From Linepithema humile (taxonomy: Eukaryota; Arthropoda; Insecta; Hymenoptera; Formicidae), in the NCBI RefSeq assembly GCF_040581485.1, contig NC_090132.1:3731001-3795000 (forward strand): DNA of 64,000 nt, written 5' to 3'. Positions 49,390 through 62,930 of this stretch are shown here, piece by piece. How positions within the stretch are numbered: position 1 is the stretch's first letter; the number at the start of each line of letters is the position of its first letter. The position numbers and the translations under genes were made by a program. The notes beneath the pieces were generated by a model. It was given only the letters and a program-made list of their open reading frames with translations. It was not told the origin of the DNA and searched no databases.

Positions 49390-52300
49390 CCGGTCGATTA
49401 AATCAATTACGGGAAACGCTACTGGATTTAGTGCTAAACCGAACGCCCAACGCGGGACGAGTTGCTCGAATAAATTAACTGGATATAATCGTCGGACCGT
49501 TAGCCGTAGGCGTATAAATAATATCGACAATATCCTCTTCTACGAGAGTTCCAGGTGATAAAGTGCGCGTCCTCCGTGGCGTTAGGACTTTGCGCGCCGC
49601 ATAAATAATTTTGAACATTCTGGCGAACTTTACGGTGTCTGCGAGCGTTTAGCACAGGGTAATTAACATTAGTGCGGGCTAATGAATGTCCTTAGGTTCT
49701 GATATTCGACAGTGGGTTGAGAAGGTTTCACGGAAATTATCGAGTATCTAAGATCTTCCAAGTACTTGAGATGTTTCCTTCGCAAATTTTCGGATTCTTT
49801 TTATCATCCAACCGATGCATTTCATCTTTGAAGTAATGCGCAAGATATACATTTAAAAAAATTTTTTATATTTAAAATAATCGAATAATCTATTTTTCAA
49901 ATTAAAATATTATATCTATTTTCTAAGAAAATGAAGTATAATATTTTCTTGCTTGATGAATCGATAGAAAGATTGAGATGTCGATGATATTCGAAGAATG
50001 GAATTGTGACAAAAACTCCACATGTTAGCAATGCGTGTAACAACTGTACATTTGTAATGCGAATAGTCGCATGATTTCACAGTATCCAGAAAATAATCTT
50101 ACCACATCGAGAAATCGAGGAAACTAAGACGCGAGAGAGAACCGAGCATCCTGGCGAGTCGGCTAGATGAAGAGACGCGCGAGAGTACAACGGGAACGGC
50201 CGTGTGGGTGAGAAAGAGAAAGAACGAGGGAGGCTACTATTTCGCAGTTTCTTATAAATATTCATTCCTCCTTGCCGATGAATCAGGAGGGCTCGAGTCT
50301 CGCGCTCCAGGCGGTAAGTCGCGTTAAGAGCGCTAACGAGCGACTCCTCCAGCCGCGCGGGAGAGAGTTTCTCTCTTCTCGCTCTCCTCAGTCCTCACCG
50401 TCGTCCGCGAAGGGAGGAAAAGGCAGCGAGAAAGACAGGGAGCGGGAAAGGGAAGAGGGAAGGGCGACAGAGGGAGTGAGGCGGTCTTCCCGTCTCCCCC
50501 GGCAATTCCACGCGGCAACCGCGCAGCGCGCTGAGTTGTGCGAATTTGTTTAATTAGAAGTTAGGCCGGCGATACATTAGCAATGTAAATACTCCCTTTG
50601 CCCCCTCCTCCGCCTCTCCACTCCACCATTTCTCCCATCTTGCCCTCAACTCGCCCGCCGATCTCCTTCTTTGTCGACTGCGGGGCCGGCAATCTCGCCA
50701 CCCCTCCCCCGCAAAAGGCGAGTCGGCGTTTCGTCTGCTGCCGGGGACACCCGGTGATTTAACGTTTCTGTTTTGACTCCGCCGCTACGTTGATTCCGCG
50801 CGCACACGTCGGTGTGTGTAGGTACGCGTGTCGAGCGCAACGGGCGCAGTCGCGAATGACGGTGCAGCTACGTTACGGAACCGTTATTATAATAATGATT
50901 TATGACGTTTATATCGTCTTAGCGATATAAATTCAAAGTTTGTTGCGACCGACGGCTTCCGACACTGGTCCCGTATACGTGTGGGTGTAGGTCCGGTTCC
51001 ACGCCCGGCTACGGCGTGTGTACGTGTAGCGCTGGTCTCGTATGTAACGTCGTACGTGCCAAAGCGCGGTCGGCAATCGAAGACTGGAGGATCCAAGCTC
51101 GAATGGCGCTAGAAACTTGGATGCCGAGCGTACGATAGTCCGTGCAATAAACCATAGTTGACACGATATATTGTCAGGCGAACAATAGATAAGAACGCCA
51201 GCTTAATTTTACGAGACCGTCGTAACTTTGGAAAAACAAAAACAAAACTGTAACAATTGATTTTTTCGTTTCATTAAATGTAATAAAAATCACATTTTAT
51301 AACGTGTTTGATTTCTTTGCCCACACAATGTTCCTCTCTCTAGCAGACTGAAGCATATTCTTAAAATCTCATTAACAGTTTCATCACAATGTTCGTAATT
51401 TAACGGTCATTCTATGATTAAAAAGACAAATGTCGTATATTTAAATATCATATATTTAATATTTCCGCGCTTTCTAGTTTTGACTATAGAGAAATAAATA
51501 GTTAATTAATTAATTAGATAATTGGGGCTAGTTAGGTGTAGATTAACGGCTGTTAAGTTGAGAGCCACGGGGTCATGGATGCACGGAAGGAGTAGTGGCA
51601 TCACTCCAGCCGAGCGTCATCTAATTATGTTTTACGTGGGACAGTGTAATAACTTCCAAGGCTGCCTCCGCTTGCATTTCTTGCCGGCCAGCGTGGCGGG
51701 GCTGATGCACGCGATGAGATTTTCCTCGGCGATTCGAAGGCGAAGCAAAGTGCCGCGGCATAGCCTTCGGAGGCGAGTCGCTTTTTGCGAGAAGCGCCTA
51801 TCCTCAAAGAACAACAGTAACGTCCGCAGCGGCCAATTTCCTTTTTCCGATGTCTCATTCGGAAGAAAATATCCCGCGGCATAACTAAGGCGCTCGCAAC
51901 ACGAAAGTTAAATCAGTTAAATCTAATCGTTGTTTTTGCCGCAATAAAACTCAATTGACTGTATCAGAGACATATTTCATTTATTCTGACGCTCCGAGTC
52001 GTTTTGTTCTTCTCGCAACAGTTACGAGAAACACTGTGGAAACGTGTAGGTAATATATCTCTCGATTAAGAATATGTTATTATAAAAGACGTCCAATAAA
52101 ACGTTTCGCATAGGATTATTACGGATTAAAGACAGAAGGGAGGGAAGATGACAAAAGTCTTTGCATGCGCGAACCTTCTCGGGATTAAGCGTACATTATA
52201 GTCGCGAAGGCGAGTTTGTACTTGGGTAAACGAGCGCGATTAAGCATGCGCGAGGATAATTCAGAAAAAAGCTAAGAGCACGAAGCGTGAACATGTTAGC

Positions 52301-54600
52301 TGTTGTGACGGGACACGTCGCGCTGCAGCAGCCACCAATTATGCTAAACACCCTTCCTATCCTAAAGCAGGAATATCCCGGTATCCTCATGTCGAAAGTG
52401 GTTTCCTGTGTCTGGAAACTGGTTCTCGGTTCTCTGCAACTCGATATTCGAGCTCTTTCAAATGTACCTCAATATCTTTCGTATCTTCATAAAATCAAGA
52501 TGTGTAACTGTGGTTATAGCTGCCGCACCACTGCATATTGAGCCCATTATCGGAATCAAAGTTATACACTGTGCAACGCAGAATATAAGCTACATTGCGA
52601 TTATACCATCCCGGAGCTTAATTTACCACTATAATCCGCTTTCTTGAACATATTTTTATCGTATTATAGTAAATTGTGACGGAGAGACACGTCAGAGAGT
52701 TGTACAAATAACAAATTTACATGGAATCAATTACGATAAGCAATTAAAAGCTGTGTAGAACAGAACCGCTAATTAAATCACAGTGTAGTAATTCATTATA
52801 ATATAAAGTTTATAGAACAAAAATATAAAATAATGACGAATTGTCGTCAATGTGAATTCAATACTGCGACACGCGAAATCAATCTTTCGCGTGGCCGAAA
52901 CTCTCATCGATCCAGACGTGTCTCGCGATGAACAAGTTTCCGCTGCAAAATAACGGCGGTGTCGAAATATGTATTGCGGATTCGAGACTCGGCGCGGGGA
53001 AAGGCTGCACTAGTGGAATGGAATATCCGTACGCGCGTCGTTGCGAGACAGGACATTAAGGAACATTAATATTTTGGCCGGTGAAGCACATTGGCGACAG
53101 CCCAAATGTCCTGACGGCGCCTCGGCGCTGATCAGGTGCCGGCGGATTACCGAGAGCGACGCAATCATCCGTGCGTCGACTGTCGATGTCGCGTCTCCCG
53201 CCGAAGGACGAATAGCGCGAAAGAAAACGACGGAACGGACGAATTGCGCGGCGCGGGGAGAATCGAAAAAGGACGACGAGAGCGGCGGCGAGCGCGGCTA
53301 CGAGCTCTCCCCCTTCATTGGTCCGTCCGAGATTAACACTCATAACTCATTCGGGACACGGAGTCGTGCGTCACTCCTAGCTATGCTATAATTGCCGACA
53401 TAAATCAATCGCCCGATGAGATCATAAACCCGGGGCGATACAGTGCGCCAACAGATCCATATAACGCCAAGTGCAGGGCTGCATGTTAAATGTCAATTGA
53501 TGTCGGCCTGACGTATCGGATTACTGCAAATGCTGCTGCGAGATGACGCGATGAACAGTCGCGAATTCGGCCACTGACGTTTCTAAAACTGCGCCTTCGT
53601 CCGCCGTTCTTAACTTTTCGACACTTTAAAACTCCGTCGAAACAAATATCGCTTGAGTTTCCGCCGCTTCCGCTTGCGAAGTGCTTTTGCGGATACAAAG
53701 TGCGGCGTAAATGTTGCCGATAAAGTTTTATTCATTTAACAATCTCGCCTTTTTTTTCCATCGCACTCCTTCTCTCTCCTTCTCGTTCCCGCGCGCGATA
53801 CACACACGCGCGCGAGCGCGGTGAAATAATGACTTCGCATGTCGTTCGCCGGAGTATCTTAACACCGGCGCTAACCGCTCATCATGCGTCCTCATATTTC
53901 ACCTAATGCACCGTCATCTTCCATCCGCCGGGCTTGCACCTCACCATCAGCAAACTCGGTCGGCCGTTATTATCGTAAAAAGCCAATGCGCACCTACGCT
54001 ACGTACACCATCGGGCCGAGAGCGAGGTGAGAGAGATCTTACTCGACGCGACTCAGCGAAGCGATGCAGGTAAATAACTCCCGTGCATTACGCCGGTTGG
54101 CTCAATGGGAGATGATTGGCCCAATTACAGGCAGCGTAGCAGAAAATGAGGGCTTCCCTCACGTGGTCCCGCACACCCGGGGATACTGCCGCTGTCGGCG
54201 AAGGTGGCTCTCTCTCGTCGGTTTCCTCGACGCGCGAGTCCCCCGCGATCGAGCGCTGATGGGGTCGTACGGGGTTCGCCTTCGATGACCAAGCGATGAT
54301 TGCTCACGTCACTTCTCCGTTTACCGATAAGATCGCACCTTATAGGTCAAACTACTGATCCTCGCACTTTCCTTATCGCTCTCTCTCCTCCTCCCTCTCT
54401 CTCTCCCCCTCCCCGCGTCCCTTTTCCTCCTCTCTTTCTCGTCATCTTTCTCCAGGCTCGAGACTTGTATCCGCGCGGGAACATGTGGCGATCGCGCAGC
54501 CTCCAGGGAATTCAATAACTGTAGATCATCTCGATCACGAGTTAACGCCGTGCCGCGCGCGCAGTCGTTTTACGAGCGCCTCGATATCTCTCGCGTATAT
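49390..54600. other. Downstream noncoding stretch
   Basis: AT-rich at 49780-50060, 51180-51530 and 52630-52850, otherwise mixed. TATAAATA is at 50253-50260. A Hox/Exd-type TGATTTATGAC is at 50896-50906. Short frames such as 52293-52541 are not recognisable. Confidence 0.35.
50896..50906 (+). promoter_or_regulatory. Exd/posterior-Hox type site
   Basis: TGATTTATGAC resembles the composite Extradenticle/Hox consensus preferred by Ubx, Abd-A and Abd-B class proteins (TGATTTAY). Its position is in the downstream desert. A single site is weak evidence. Confidence 0.25.
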
Positions 54601-54605
54601 AAACG

Positions 54606-54634
54606 TATATATATATATATATATGTATATATAC
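54606..54634. repeat. (TA)n microsatellite
   Basis: TA units with one TG interruption, running into ACACAC. Confidence 0.9.
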
Positions 54635-54779
54635 ACACGGACAGGAGGGCCCTCCGTCTCTCAGGTGAAACGAACGATCGCTCATTCCTTCGTTGATTGG
54701 GATTCCGAAAATTACGATGCCGTGCCACGATCATCTCCCTTAAGATCTCCTCGCGGAATCCCATCGTAAAGGTCGGAGA

Positions 54780-57030
54780 AAAGTGCCGAGATTAAGCGTG
54801 ACAAATGTACGCGGCGGACGATTACGTTGTTTAACGAAGCCCCGGCGTGGCGGTGGAGCCTCGTTGAGAAAAAGACTTGTCGATGTATCAATAACGTTGC
54901 ACGCCGAATCACGTAGACGCTGATGTTTAATGGTGCCGACTCGGCACGATGTTTCCTCCGTGGAATGCTCTACGCCCACTTGCCATATTAATTAGCCTCT
55001 CGCTACTTTTATGCATTGACTGAACGCTTGATTGCAACACATAGCTATGATAATGAATAAAATAAAACTTTCTATTAATAAGCAGTCTTATAAAGGACGA
55101 CTTTTTTTTCAGACATCTTAACATTTAATAATAGACTTTTGCTTGTCGTAGAAATAAATTTCAAAGTCTAATACGTGTGAGATCTCTATCGCTCGTTGCT
55201 TGAATATTTATCGATGCATTATTAGCCAATCGAAACAGCACACATTTATCAGAGATTTCGACGTAAGATTTATTTCTTATTTCCGTAGAACAAAAAAATG
55301 AAGAGTATTAATATTAATTTTTTTTTTTTAAATTTCTCATACATAACCAAGCGACTGAAATATTTCACAATATTATTATTTTATGTAAAAAAATCTGGCT
55401 GCTAGACGAGTTAACCTTTCATTGTCCCTCTTTACCGCCCGCGCCCCGCTCCTTGTACCTTTCCACTCTGGAATCTCGCCGATGGACGGTACCTATACGC
55501 GCGCGGCAGCTCACGCAGCCCTTTCGCGAGGTCTAAATATTGAGACGGTGTTTATTTAGCGAAGAGATATATGATATGACGCGGACAATATAATGCATTG
55601 TATTCAAATACGGGAGCTCGCGAGTCGTGACCGGGAGCAACCGCGACCGGGGGGGGGGGGGGGGAGCGAGCCTCCACCATCACCATCACCTGCGGCGGCA
55701 CCACCGCGGCACCATCGCCGGCGTCGTCGCCGTCAAGCGGCGGCCCCCTCCCCCCCCCGACCTCTCCGCCGCTCACGTTACTCCACCCGTATAAATAATA
55801 TCCCGCGGTCGGATTCTCAGGATTAGACTCGCGGCCCGTACGGTACGAATAAATGCGGCCCCCAGCCCCGTCGTCGAATCGCAAAACCGCGCACTTACGT
55901 GCGCACGTATGTACCTCTCGCGAAGCGAGCGCACGGGCCACAAGCCGTATATATACGGTCGGTGGCGGACGAGGGGGGGAGGGGGAGCAGCTACGTAGTA
56001 CCTGCGTGACAGAGAGCCCGCGTGTACGTTACCAGTTATCTGCGGTCCATATCAAATGCGACCGAGGTCCTTCCACCTCGCTCCTGCGTCGTGCGCAGTT
56101 GCTTCGCCCGCTCCTCGTCCGCTCCTTGGGTGTCTTCCCCTTGGCTCTCTCCCCGATATCATCCCGCGACAGGGTGGAAATCCTTTCGTTCGAACGGCCA
56201 TCTCGCATAATGTATCCACAAGCGGATCTTTTTTCAATCGGCGCTTCAATCCTGAAGAGTGACAGGAACGAGAAGATCGAGATATCGGTTTTCCGCCGAG
56301 GGACACTCCGGCGTGATTTAGAATTACACCAGCGGGATGAAATTGTGCGATATTTCGAAAAACTTTTGACTCGTGCGAAAATTATGATCTCGATTCTCGC
56401 TTTAATCGTTCTTTCTTCTCGCGCAATTTTCTTGTTTATAAGTAAGACGGTTGTGCATACCAATGTCTCCGCTAGTGACAAAATTCACACAAAGGAAATT
56501 AAAACCGAGGATTTATTTGGAATGCATCTTTCTTCCTCGGTATGAATACGAAGGAAGACGCTTTATGCGACATCAAAACCGAAACGCCGCCGTCCAAGTC
56601 CAAAGACGAAGGGAATGTGCATCGGTGGTCTTTCTAAGCGGAGTGGGTGGGCCGGCATTATGACCCGCACGCATGCAGGCGTGCATTACGATCAGTATGC
56701 GCGGTGCGAGCAGGCATACGGCGACGAGCATGACGAGGTCTTCCGCAGCGACGTGCGTCGCGTGGCCCGCTGCCCGTCCTCCTCTCATTTTCAAGTTCCC
56801 CACGATAAATACGTAATGCCCGTTTCCTGATTCATCGGCGTGCGTGTCGTTACCGGACGCTTCTCGGAAGTCGCCGGTGACAAATAGTTCTGCCGGATGT
56901 CGTAAACCCTGACGGTTATTAATATCACCTCGCGCCAGCGTGCGAGTCGTGTTTTTGCATTTAGCGGTGAAAGTGCATTTTCAATATGCTGTATCAACTA
57001 TTCTTGCTCGTTCTTGTAGTCATGCAAGAA
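54780..57030. other. Downstream noncoding stretch
   Basis: AT-rich at 55060-55400. GC-rich from 55600 to 56150 with a poly-G tract. Frames at 55853-56545 change character part way and show no domain. Confidence 0.35.
55649..55664. repeat. Poly-G tract (16 G)
   Basis: Uninterrupted G run; CACCAT and CCG triplets follow. Confidence 0.9.
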
Positions 57031-57035
57031 TAAAG

Positions 57036-57052
57036 CTCTCTCTCTCTCTCTT
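57036..57052. repeat. (CT)n microsatellite
   Basis: About eight CT units. Confidence 0.85.
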
Positions 57053-57129
57053 GTTTTATTTTCGGCGTGTCTATCGAAATGGAGATTTTATTCTAAATAT
57101 AATTTTTGCAAATAAAATATAATGTTGAT

Positions 57130-58282
57130 TTAATAACGGAAATTTCAGCGGTTTAATTGATTATTTTTAGAATATTATTGATAGAATAGCGTAAAAATTG
57201 CTCGCAGATCCGAAATACTACGCTCATTAAACCCAGATGTCTAGTTTATAGATAAGCCCGATCACGGGAGGGGCGATCGATTGGTGGCATTTCGTCCGTG
57301 CCTCGCGTCTCCTCGAAAAATCCTGAAATCTGCCGAACGCTCAGTCGCAGCGGTAACTTCTCGGCCACTCGTCCTCGCAAGTTTCTGGAGGTGACGGGTG
57401 GCCATAAGAGGAAGATGGCGTCCGACAAGACGTAATATCGTTCCCATCGCCGACTCACTCAGTGTCGTCCATCCTGCGTCGTTCTCCACCACCGGTTCTC
57501 CCGCTCCCTTCCGCCACCTCATATATCTTTTGTTTCTCAATACTTTCGTCGAGCAGTTTGTTATTGCCCGATGTAGACTAGGTACGTGCGCGAAGCGCGG
57601 ACGACCGGGTGGGTCGAAACGGGTAGGAGCAACGCGGCGGGAGAGGAATGAGAGAGGACGGACGAGAAACGCGGAAGATTAGGCGGTGAAAAGAGAACGA
57701 GGGAAGGAAGGACGGAAAGAACGGCGAGCGGAGCGCACTGACACAAGCTGGTAGCTAGCGGAGCTGCTCAAACTAACAAACTCCAGCTATATCTCGAACT
57801 CGGGGAAGATGACGAGGGCGGGGGAGGAGGAGCGGGGGGAGGAAAAGAAGGAGAGGCTCGGAGAACGAGAGAAACAGAGAATTCAGGACAAAGTTTCGTC
57901 ATTGCGAAATGACACGAGTGGTCTTTATAGCGGCAACGCCGGCTGAGAGAGACGCCTCCGCCCTGTCGGCGTCCTCCTCTTTCTTTCTCCGTGTATTGAC
58001 AAAAGTGTCGGTCGGCCTCTCCACCTCTCGTAGTTTCGTCGCGCCATTCCCCGATATTACCGCCCCGTCGTGGCCCTCGTGGCGCGAGGTAGGATGAGGG
58101 TGATTGCGACGAAATCATTGCAAGGAATAGAAGAGGTGCCGCAGTTGGGAACTCATAAGACGTAAAACCGCCTTACCGGCGAAGACGGCGACAACGGCAG
58201 CGGCTGCGAAGGGACGTCAGCAGCTCTTCTAATCGAGGAGGGAGGAAAAAAGAGGGAGGAAGAACGAGAGCTACGTCGGCTA
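57130..58282. other. Downstream noncoding stretch with YY1/Pho- and GAGA-type sites
   Basis: AAGATGGCG at 57412-57420 (YY1/Pho type) and GCCAT at 57401-57405, followed by a GA-rich purine stretch at 57620-57880. No gene seen. Confidence 0.35.

Positions 58283-58317
<35 letters not shown>
58283..58317. repeat. (CGT)n trinucleotide repeat
   Basis: Eleven CGT units. On the minus strand it reads ACG and makes a Thr run at the end of a short frame. Confidence 0.93.
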
Positions 58318-58919
58318 TCGCGAAGGCGACGACTGCTGCATTGAGGAAATATCCGCGAATAGCGAGAATTATCAGTTCGCAGCTTCGTGAATCTACATCG
58401 ATCGACGTCTGTTTGCCCACACGCTTCGGATCAACGAGACAAACAAGTTTTCGCTTCGTCATTAATTTATGTACTCTTGATTTGTAGATATATGTGGGCG
58501 TAGTAATTAATTACTCCGGCTGTTATTAACTTTGATGCCTCTGTCATTTATGTATATCGAATTATGTATACGCGTAAATGTATGTGCTCGTCACTTTTTC
58601 CCGATGAACTTGACAATTGTACCGCATCTACGATATACATACGCGTATACGACCGGAAGTGCAATGTTTAATGTGAATTTTTTGGCCTGTATCTTGAGAC
58701 ACATTCAGGATTCGAAATGAAACGATGTTTGGTGTTAAGCGAAAGGCTCGCGGATATTGATCTTCATCTCCGAAACTTGGCGTTTACTAAAACATATTAC
58801 ATATTCGCGAACATTCAAGGATGAAATTGGATCGATTAATATCGCTTCGCAACGCGCGCGCGGTCACTTGTACTTCATCTCGCGCAGCAGCGATAATGAT
58901 AAGATGGGAATGAAGTGCG

Positions 58920-58940
58920 GGAGAGAGAGAGAGAGAGAGA
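58920..58940. repeat. (GA)n microsatellite
   Basis: Ten GA units. Confidence 0.9.
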
Positions 58941-58949
58941 CGATGGCGC

Positions 58950-61160
58950 GGCGGCTCCGGCCAAAAAGAGCACAAGCGTCCAATCGCAATCTATCAGAAG
59001 GGGCTAGTGACACTTTCGATCGGGTGTCAGCCAAGTTCGCTCTCATCACTTTGACGCTCATCTGCTCGCCCTCGCCTCGTCTCGTCTCGCCGCGGACCTC
59101 ATCGTCCCTCGGGTCCCGTGGAGTCTGCGCTAGTCAACTCTACGATGATAAAGCAAATAGATAATGTCCGAACTTTAATTAAAACCGGACGGCTGAGTGA
59201 CATATTTGATTACCCGAGAATTTAATTAATCGCCTCGCGGACCTACCCCGACGCGACAAGAGCGCGCGGGAGCGGAGGGGCGGGGACGGGTCCGATAAGT
59301 CGCGGATTTGTATTGCAAAATTATCATCCCGTTGTTCCTCCTTTTTCTTTTCTTCCTTTTTTCTTGCTCTCCTCCGTCCGTCCGCGCTCCTGAAACGGGC
59401 CGGCTCGGCTAACGAGAGGCTAATTAGTCGTGTGAAATTACTCGCATTCATGGCCGCGATAAGCACCAACACTCGCGAGCGCGCACACACGGCCCGCTGA
59501 AAATGGCATATCGTTTCCTTTACGCTCGTCCCGCTTCCCCTCCGCCCCTCTTCGATCGGGCACGAGAAGCTACTTCAGGCGCGATTATCATTTTTATTGT
59601 TATTCCCCGCTGTCGGCGCGGAAGAGCCGAGCTGCCGAGCACGTTGTTGACAACGCAGTTACTTTATATTTAATTAATGGCTGATGTTCCGACTGGTACC
59701 GAGTCTGAAGCTTTATCCGAGAAACGAACTCGGCGCATAAAACGATAAGGTACGGCAAAGCGAGTAAAAAAGAGGCGGCTAAGATAATTACTGTCTCGTA
59801 CGATTCGATGATACGTGTGTGATAAAGCGAATTTTTAATAACGCTATCAGATGCGTCCGTTTATGCTCCAGTTGGTGGGTAATTAATAACGCATAACACG
59901 GCGAAAGTCGTTTCGCCTCGCGTGCCATTTTTGATTATCCTCACTCTTTATTCATGCTTACTTTTGCTCGTAGAGTGGCAAGTTTCGTGATACGAATTAA
60001 CGGAAATAATTTTCGCATCAATTTTTCAAAGGCTTATCGTTGCCGGAATAATTGAAAAATTCCACACGAAATAGATATTACTTTTCATATCTGAAAAAAA
60101 TTAATCTCAACGCATTACTAATAATATCTAGATTAGCATCACTTTTACTTTTGCTGAAAGAAGACGTGGCTGCGTGAGCGGCGGCGATCGCGAGTTTTAT
60201 GGCTCACTGTCGATTTCACGCGAGGAAATCTCAAGGTTACGAGGATCGTTCTCCGAGGTAAGGTCACGCGTGCTGTACCCTGCCGCGGCACCGAACGACC
60301 ATCGCCGTGCGCACGCGTGAGTGACTCACGGGCGTGCACGGAGGCGCTGTAAAGCCTCCGGGTACCGCGGGACCCTCGGGCGGTCGTTAAAGGAGAAAGA
60401 AGCAATACTCACGTGTCTAATAGATTTCGCGGCGTTATTATTTCATTGCGCATGCAGCACGCGAGCCGGCCAATAATGTCTAGCCTTTAGCTTCGCAGGA
60501 TCGACCGGGCGAATGGTCGTCGAACGAATTGGATTGCGCAGATTCCGGCAGCTCGTTTTCCACATTCTGCCCGCGCGAAAGAGTCTCGAGTTTCTTCCTT
60601 CACGCGGATTACCGACTAGGAGATTACGCGCGCCACGGCGCATCAATGCACCTGTGTCGTGTGTGTTTAATTGTAAAATATCGTCGTTGCGGTGCTTCGA
60701 TTATTAGATTACTTTTTATCAGAACATTATTCGTATTTCAATACAGTGGGTAACGAGAAAAAATTTTATATTAAAGGCAAATTGTAACTCTAGTATAAAG
60801 ATATTTATCTGCGTAAAGCGCTGTCGCGGTTGACTACTTTTCTCGTTGAAAGAACGCTGCGAATGCTCGAATGGATTTTCTTTGTGAAAAATCTTCGATC
60901 TCTCAATGTAATTTATTTCATTAGCAATTTGCGCATTCTGCGAGAATAAGAGGATACTTAAATATTCTTTTCCACAAATGCGCGCGTAATAATACCGCGC
61001 TACCCTCGTTACGACGTAGACAAATTGATGCATTACTTGCATCAGGTGCTTAAGCATCGCGCCGAAGAGATCGGCTTGGTCCCTAAATTAGCGGATCCGC
61101 GTATCCATCGGACGCCGTCAAAGCGAATCGCGGCCGCCGGATCGTTAGCCGCGGCACGAC
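58950..61160. other. Downstream noncoding stretch
   Basis: Mixed DNA. YY1/Pho-type GAAAATGGC lies near 59498 and its complement GCCATTTTT near 59931. A hairpin with an AP-1 core is at 60311-60337. No gene seen. Confidence 0.35.
60311..60337. other. 12-bp stem hairpin centred on an AP-1-type site
   Basis: GCACGCGTGAGT, one-base centre, ACTCACG, a two-base bulge and CGTGC. TGACTCA (60322-60328) matches the AP-1 consensus. Confidence 0.55.
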
Positions 61161-61167
61161 ACGCCGG

Positions 61168-61198
61168 TGATTTACATTAATGATTCATCTGACAGGTG
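61168..61198 (+). promoter_or_regulatory. Exd/Hox + Hth/Meis + E-box cluster
   Basis: Within 31 bp: TGATTTAC (61168-61175), TGATTCAT (61181-61188), and TGACAG (61190-61195) overlapping CAGGTG (61193-61198). These match Exd-Hox, Exd-like, Homothorax/Meis and Snail/bHLH E-box consensus sites, as in a compact enhancer core. Flies use Hth, Exd and Tsh together in limb patterning. Confidence 0.35.
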
Positions 61199-61199
61199 G

Positions 61200-62770
61200 G
61201 GAGGGAGGCGAAGGGGTTACCGAGGCGTCGTTCCGCGCAGTACATTACGCAGTCCGACGAAGAAGGATGCCGCGTGTGGAGGCTTCCGCGCGCGAGAAAC
61301 GCGGGCCCGAGTCGGTCGGTCAACTAATCACGTGAAATAATTACGTTTTGTGTTGGCGGCGGCTGCAGCGGCGGTTGCAACGGTGGCTGATGGACATCGG
61401 CCCGTCACGCGAGGGATGCGTCCGTGCTCACGCGCGCGTTAAGGCGCCTACGTCGGGAAGACAAGGATTCGGAGAACGGATAGCGGAAGGCAGGGGCGTG
61501 CGAGCGAGACAGCCGGAGGGAAAGGATCTGTGCAAAAAGGGCAGAGCTGGGAGAGGACATCGTGGTACACGTTCACGCGGGGACTTCTCGGCGGAGGGAC
61601 GGCGGAGGCAGCTGAAAAAGGCGCTCGCTCCGGGTTTCTTGCGGCGAGCCACACAAGGAGAGGCCGTGGTGAATCCCCATCAACGCTCGTCACGCCGGCT
61701 CAAAATACCGGCGCTCGCAATATTCATGACCGTATCGTCCACGAGGCGAGGCGGCCGCGCCAAGGATCGCGCGCGTCTCGACTGTGCGAATCTCGTTTCC
61801 GTGATATGCGCGACGAAGCGAAACGCGTTATGATGTATTCTTATAATTATTCTTTTTCACGCGAGCACAGCTCGCCTTTGCTGCTCCGATCGATACTGAA
61901 ACGCTCAATGAAAGTTACCGATTATCATAGATCAGCTGGAACACTGGGTGAAACTTGGGATTCGCTTAGAAGGCGTGTTTGGTTGTTGCTACAATCTTAA
62001 GTAATAATCGCGGCGGTCTTTTGCGCGCTTTGACCCCGTTTGCGGTCCCGAGTTTACCGATCGGCCGCAGGAAAGAGAGAAGGCGGGAAAGGAGGAGGCG
62101 ATGGACGCGCGGGCTAAAATCAGACGCCGGACAGAAGACGAAGAAAGGCGAAGGATCGCCGTCAGGCTTTCAGCGCCGGGCTTCGCCAGGGCGTGCTGAT
62201 CGTAAATATCGCGTGGCGCATCAGATATTTCGGAGGGAGCGACCGAGAGTTATGGCGGCCAGTCGACCAGACGAAGCGCACAGAGTCATAGGCAGGGAGG
62301 AAAGAGAAAGATACGGTGGGAATGAGCAGGGGGGAGGAGAAGAGAAGAAGAGAGAAAGGGAGAGAGAGAGATCTACTCTATCGTAGTACGACGGTAAGAG
62401 CGATGGCGGGAAGAAGAGAAAGAGACGAGCGGGACGAAGAAGGACGATGGCAGCTTCGGTATAGCATAACTTCAGGTATATCCAGTGCCAGTAAATTATA
62501 CGCAAAGTGTACGCGGGGGCCCTTCTCCACCCCGCCGCGGCATCGACCCCTTTCCCCCCCGTCCACCGGTAGTCTCCATCCTTTTCGTCCTTCTCCACCT
62601 CCTCCTCGCCGCTTCCCACCCTCGACACCCCAGAGGCCGCGCCTGCCTCACGTACATCATTATGATTGATCGCTTCACCTTACTTTGTAATTAAAACTAG
62701 TTGCCATTGTGCCCAGCTCCGTGTGCTCGTTCGCCCGCTCCGTCTCTCTTCCTCTTTCTCGCGTTCACTC
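61200..62770. other. Downstream noncoding stretch, GC-rich
   Basis: Arg-rich overlapping frames between 61348 and 62390 follow from purine-rich composition. No known domain is seen. Confidence 0.35.
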
Positions 62771-62812
62771 ACTCAGTCTCTCTTTCTCTCTCTCCCTCTC
62801 TCTCTCCCTCTC
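62770..62812. repeat. (CT)n low-complexity tract
   Basis: CT units with CCCT interruptions. Confidence 0.88.
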
Positions 62813-62885
62813 GTCCACATTTACATACACAGCGGCGAACCGGGAGCAACGGTGGCAGTGTGCGCCCACCACCAGCTATCGTGCA

Positions 62886-62886
62886 A

Positions 62887-62921
<35 letters not shown>

Positions 62922-62930
62922 ACCAGCCAG
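62886..62930. repeat. (CAGC)n tetranucleotide repeat
   Basis: About ten CAGC units, the last with a CAAC change. It produces QPASQPAS-type frames on + and GWLA-type frames on -. Confidence 0.93.
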
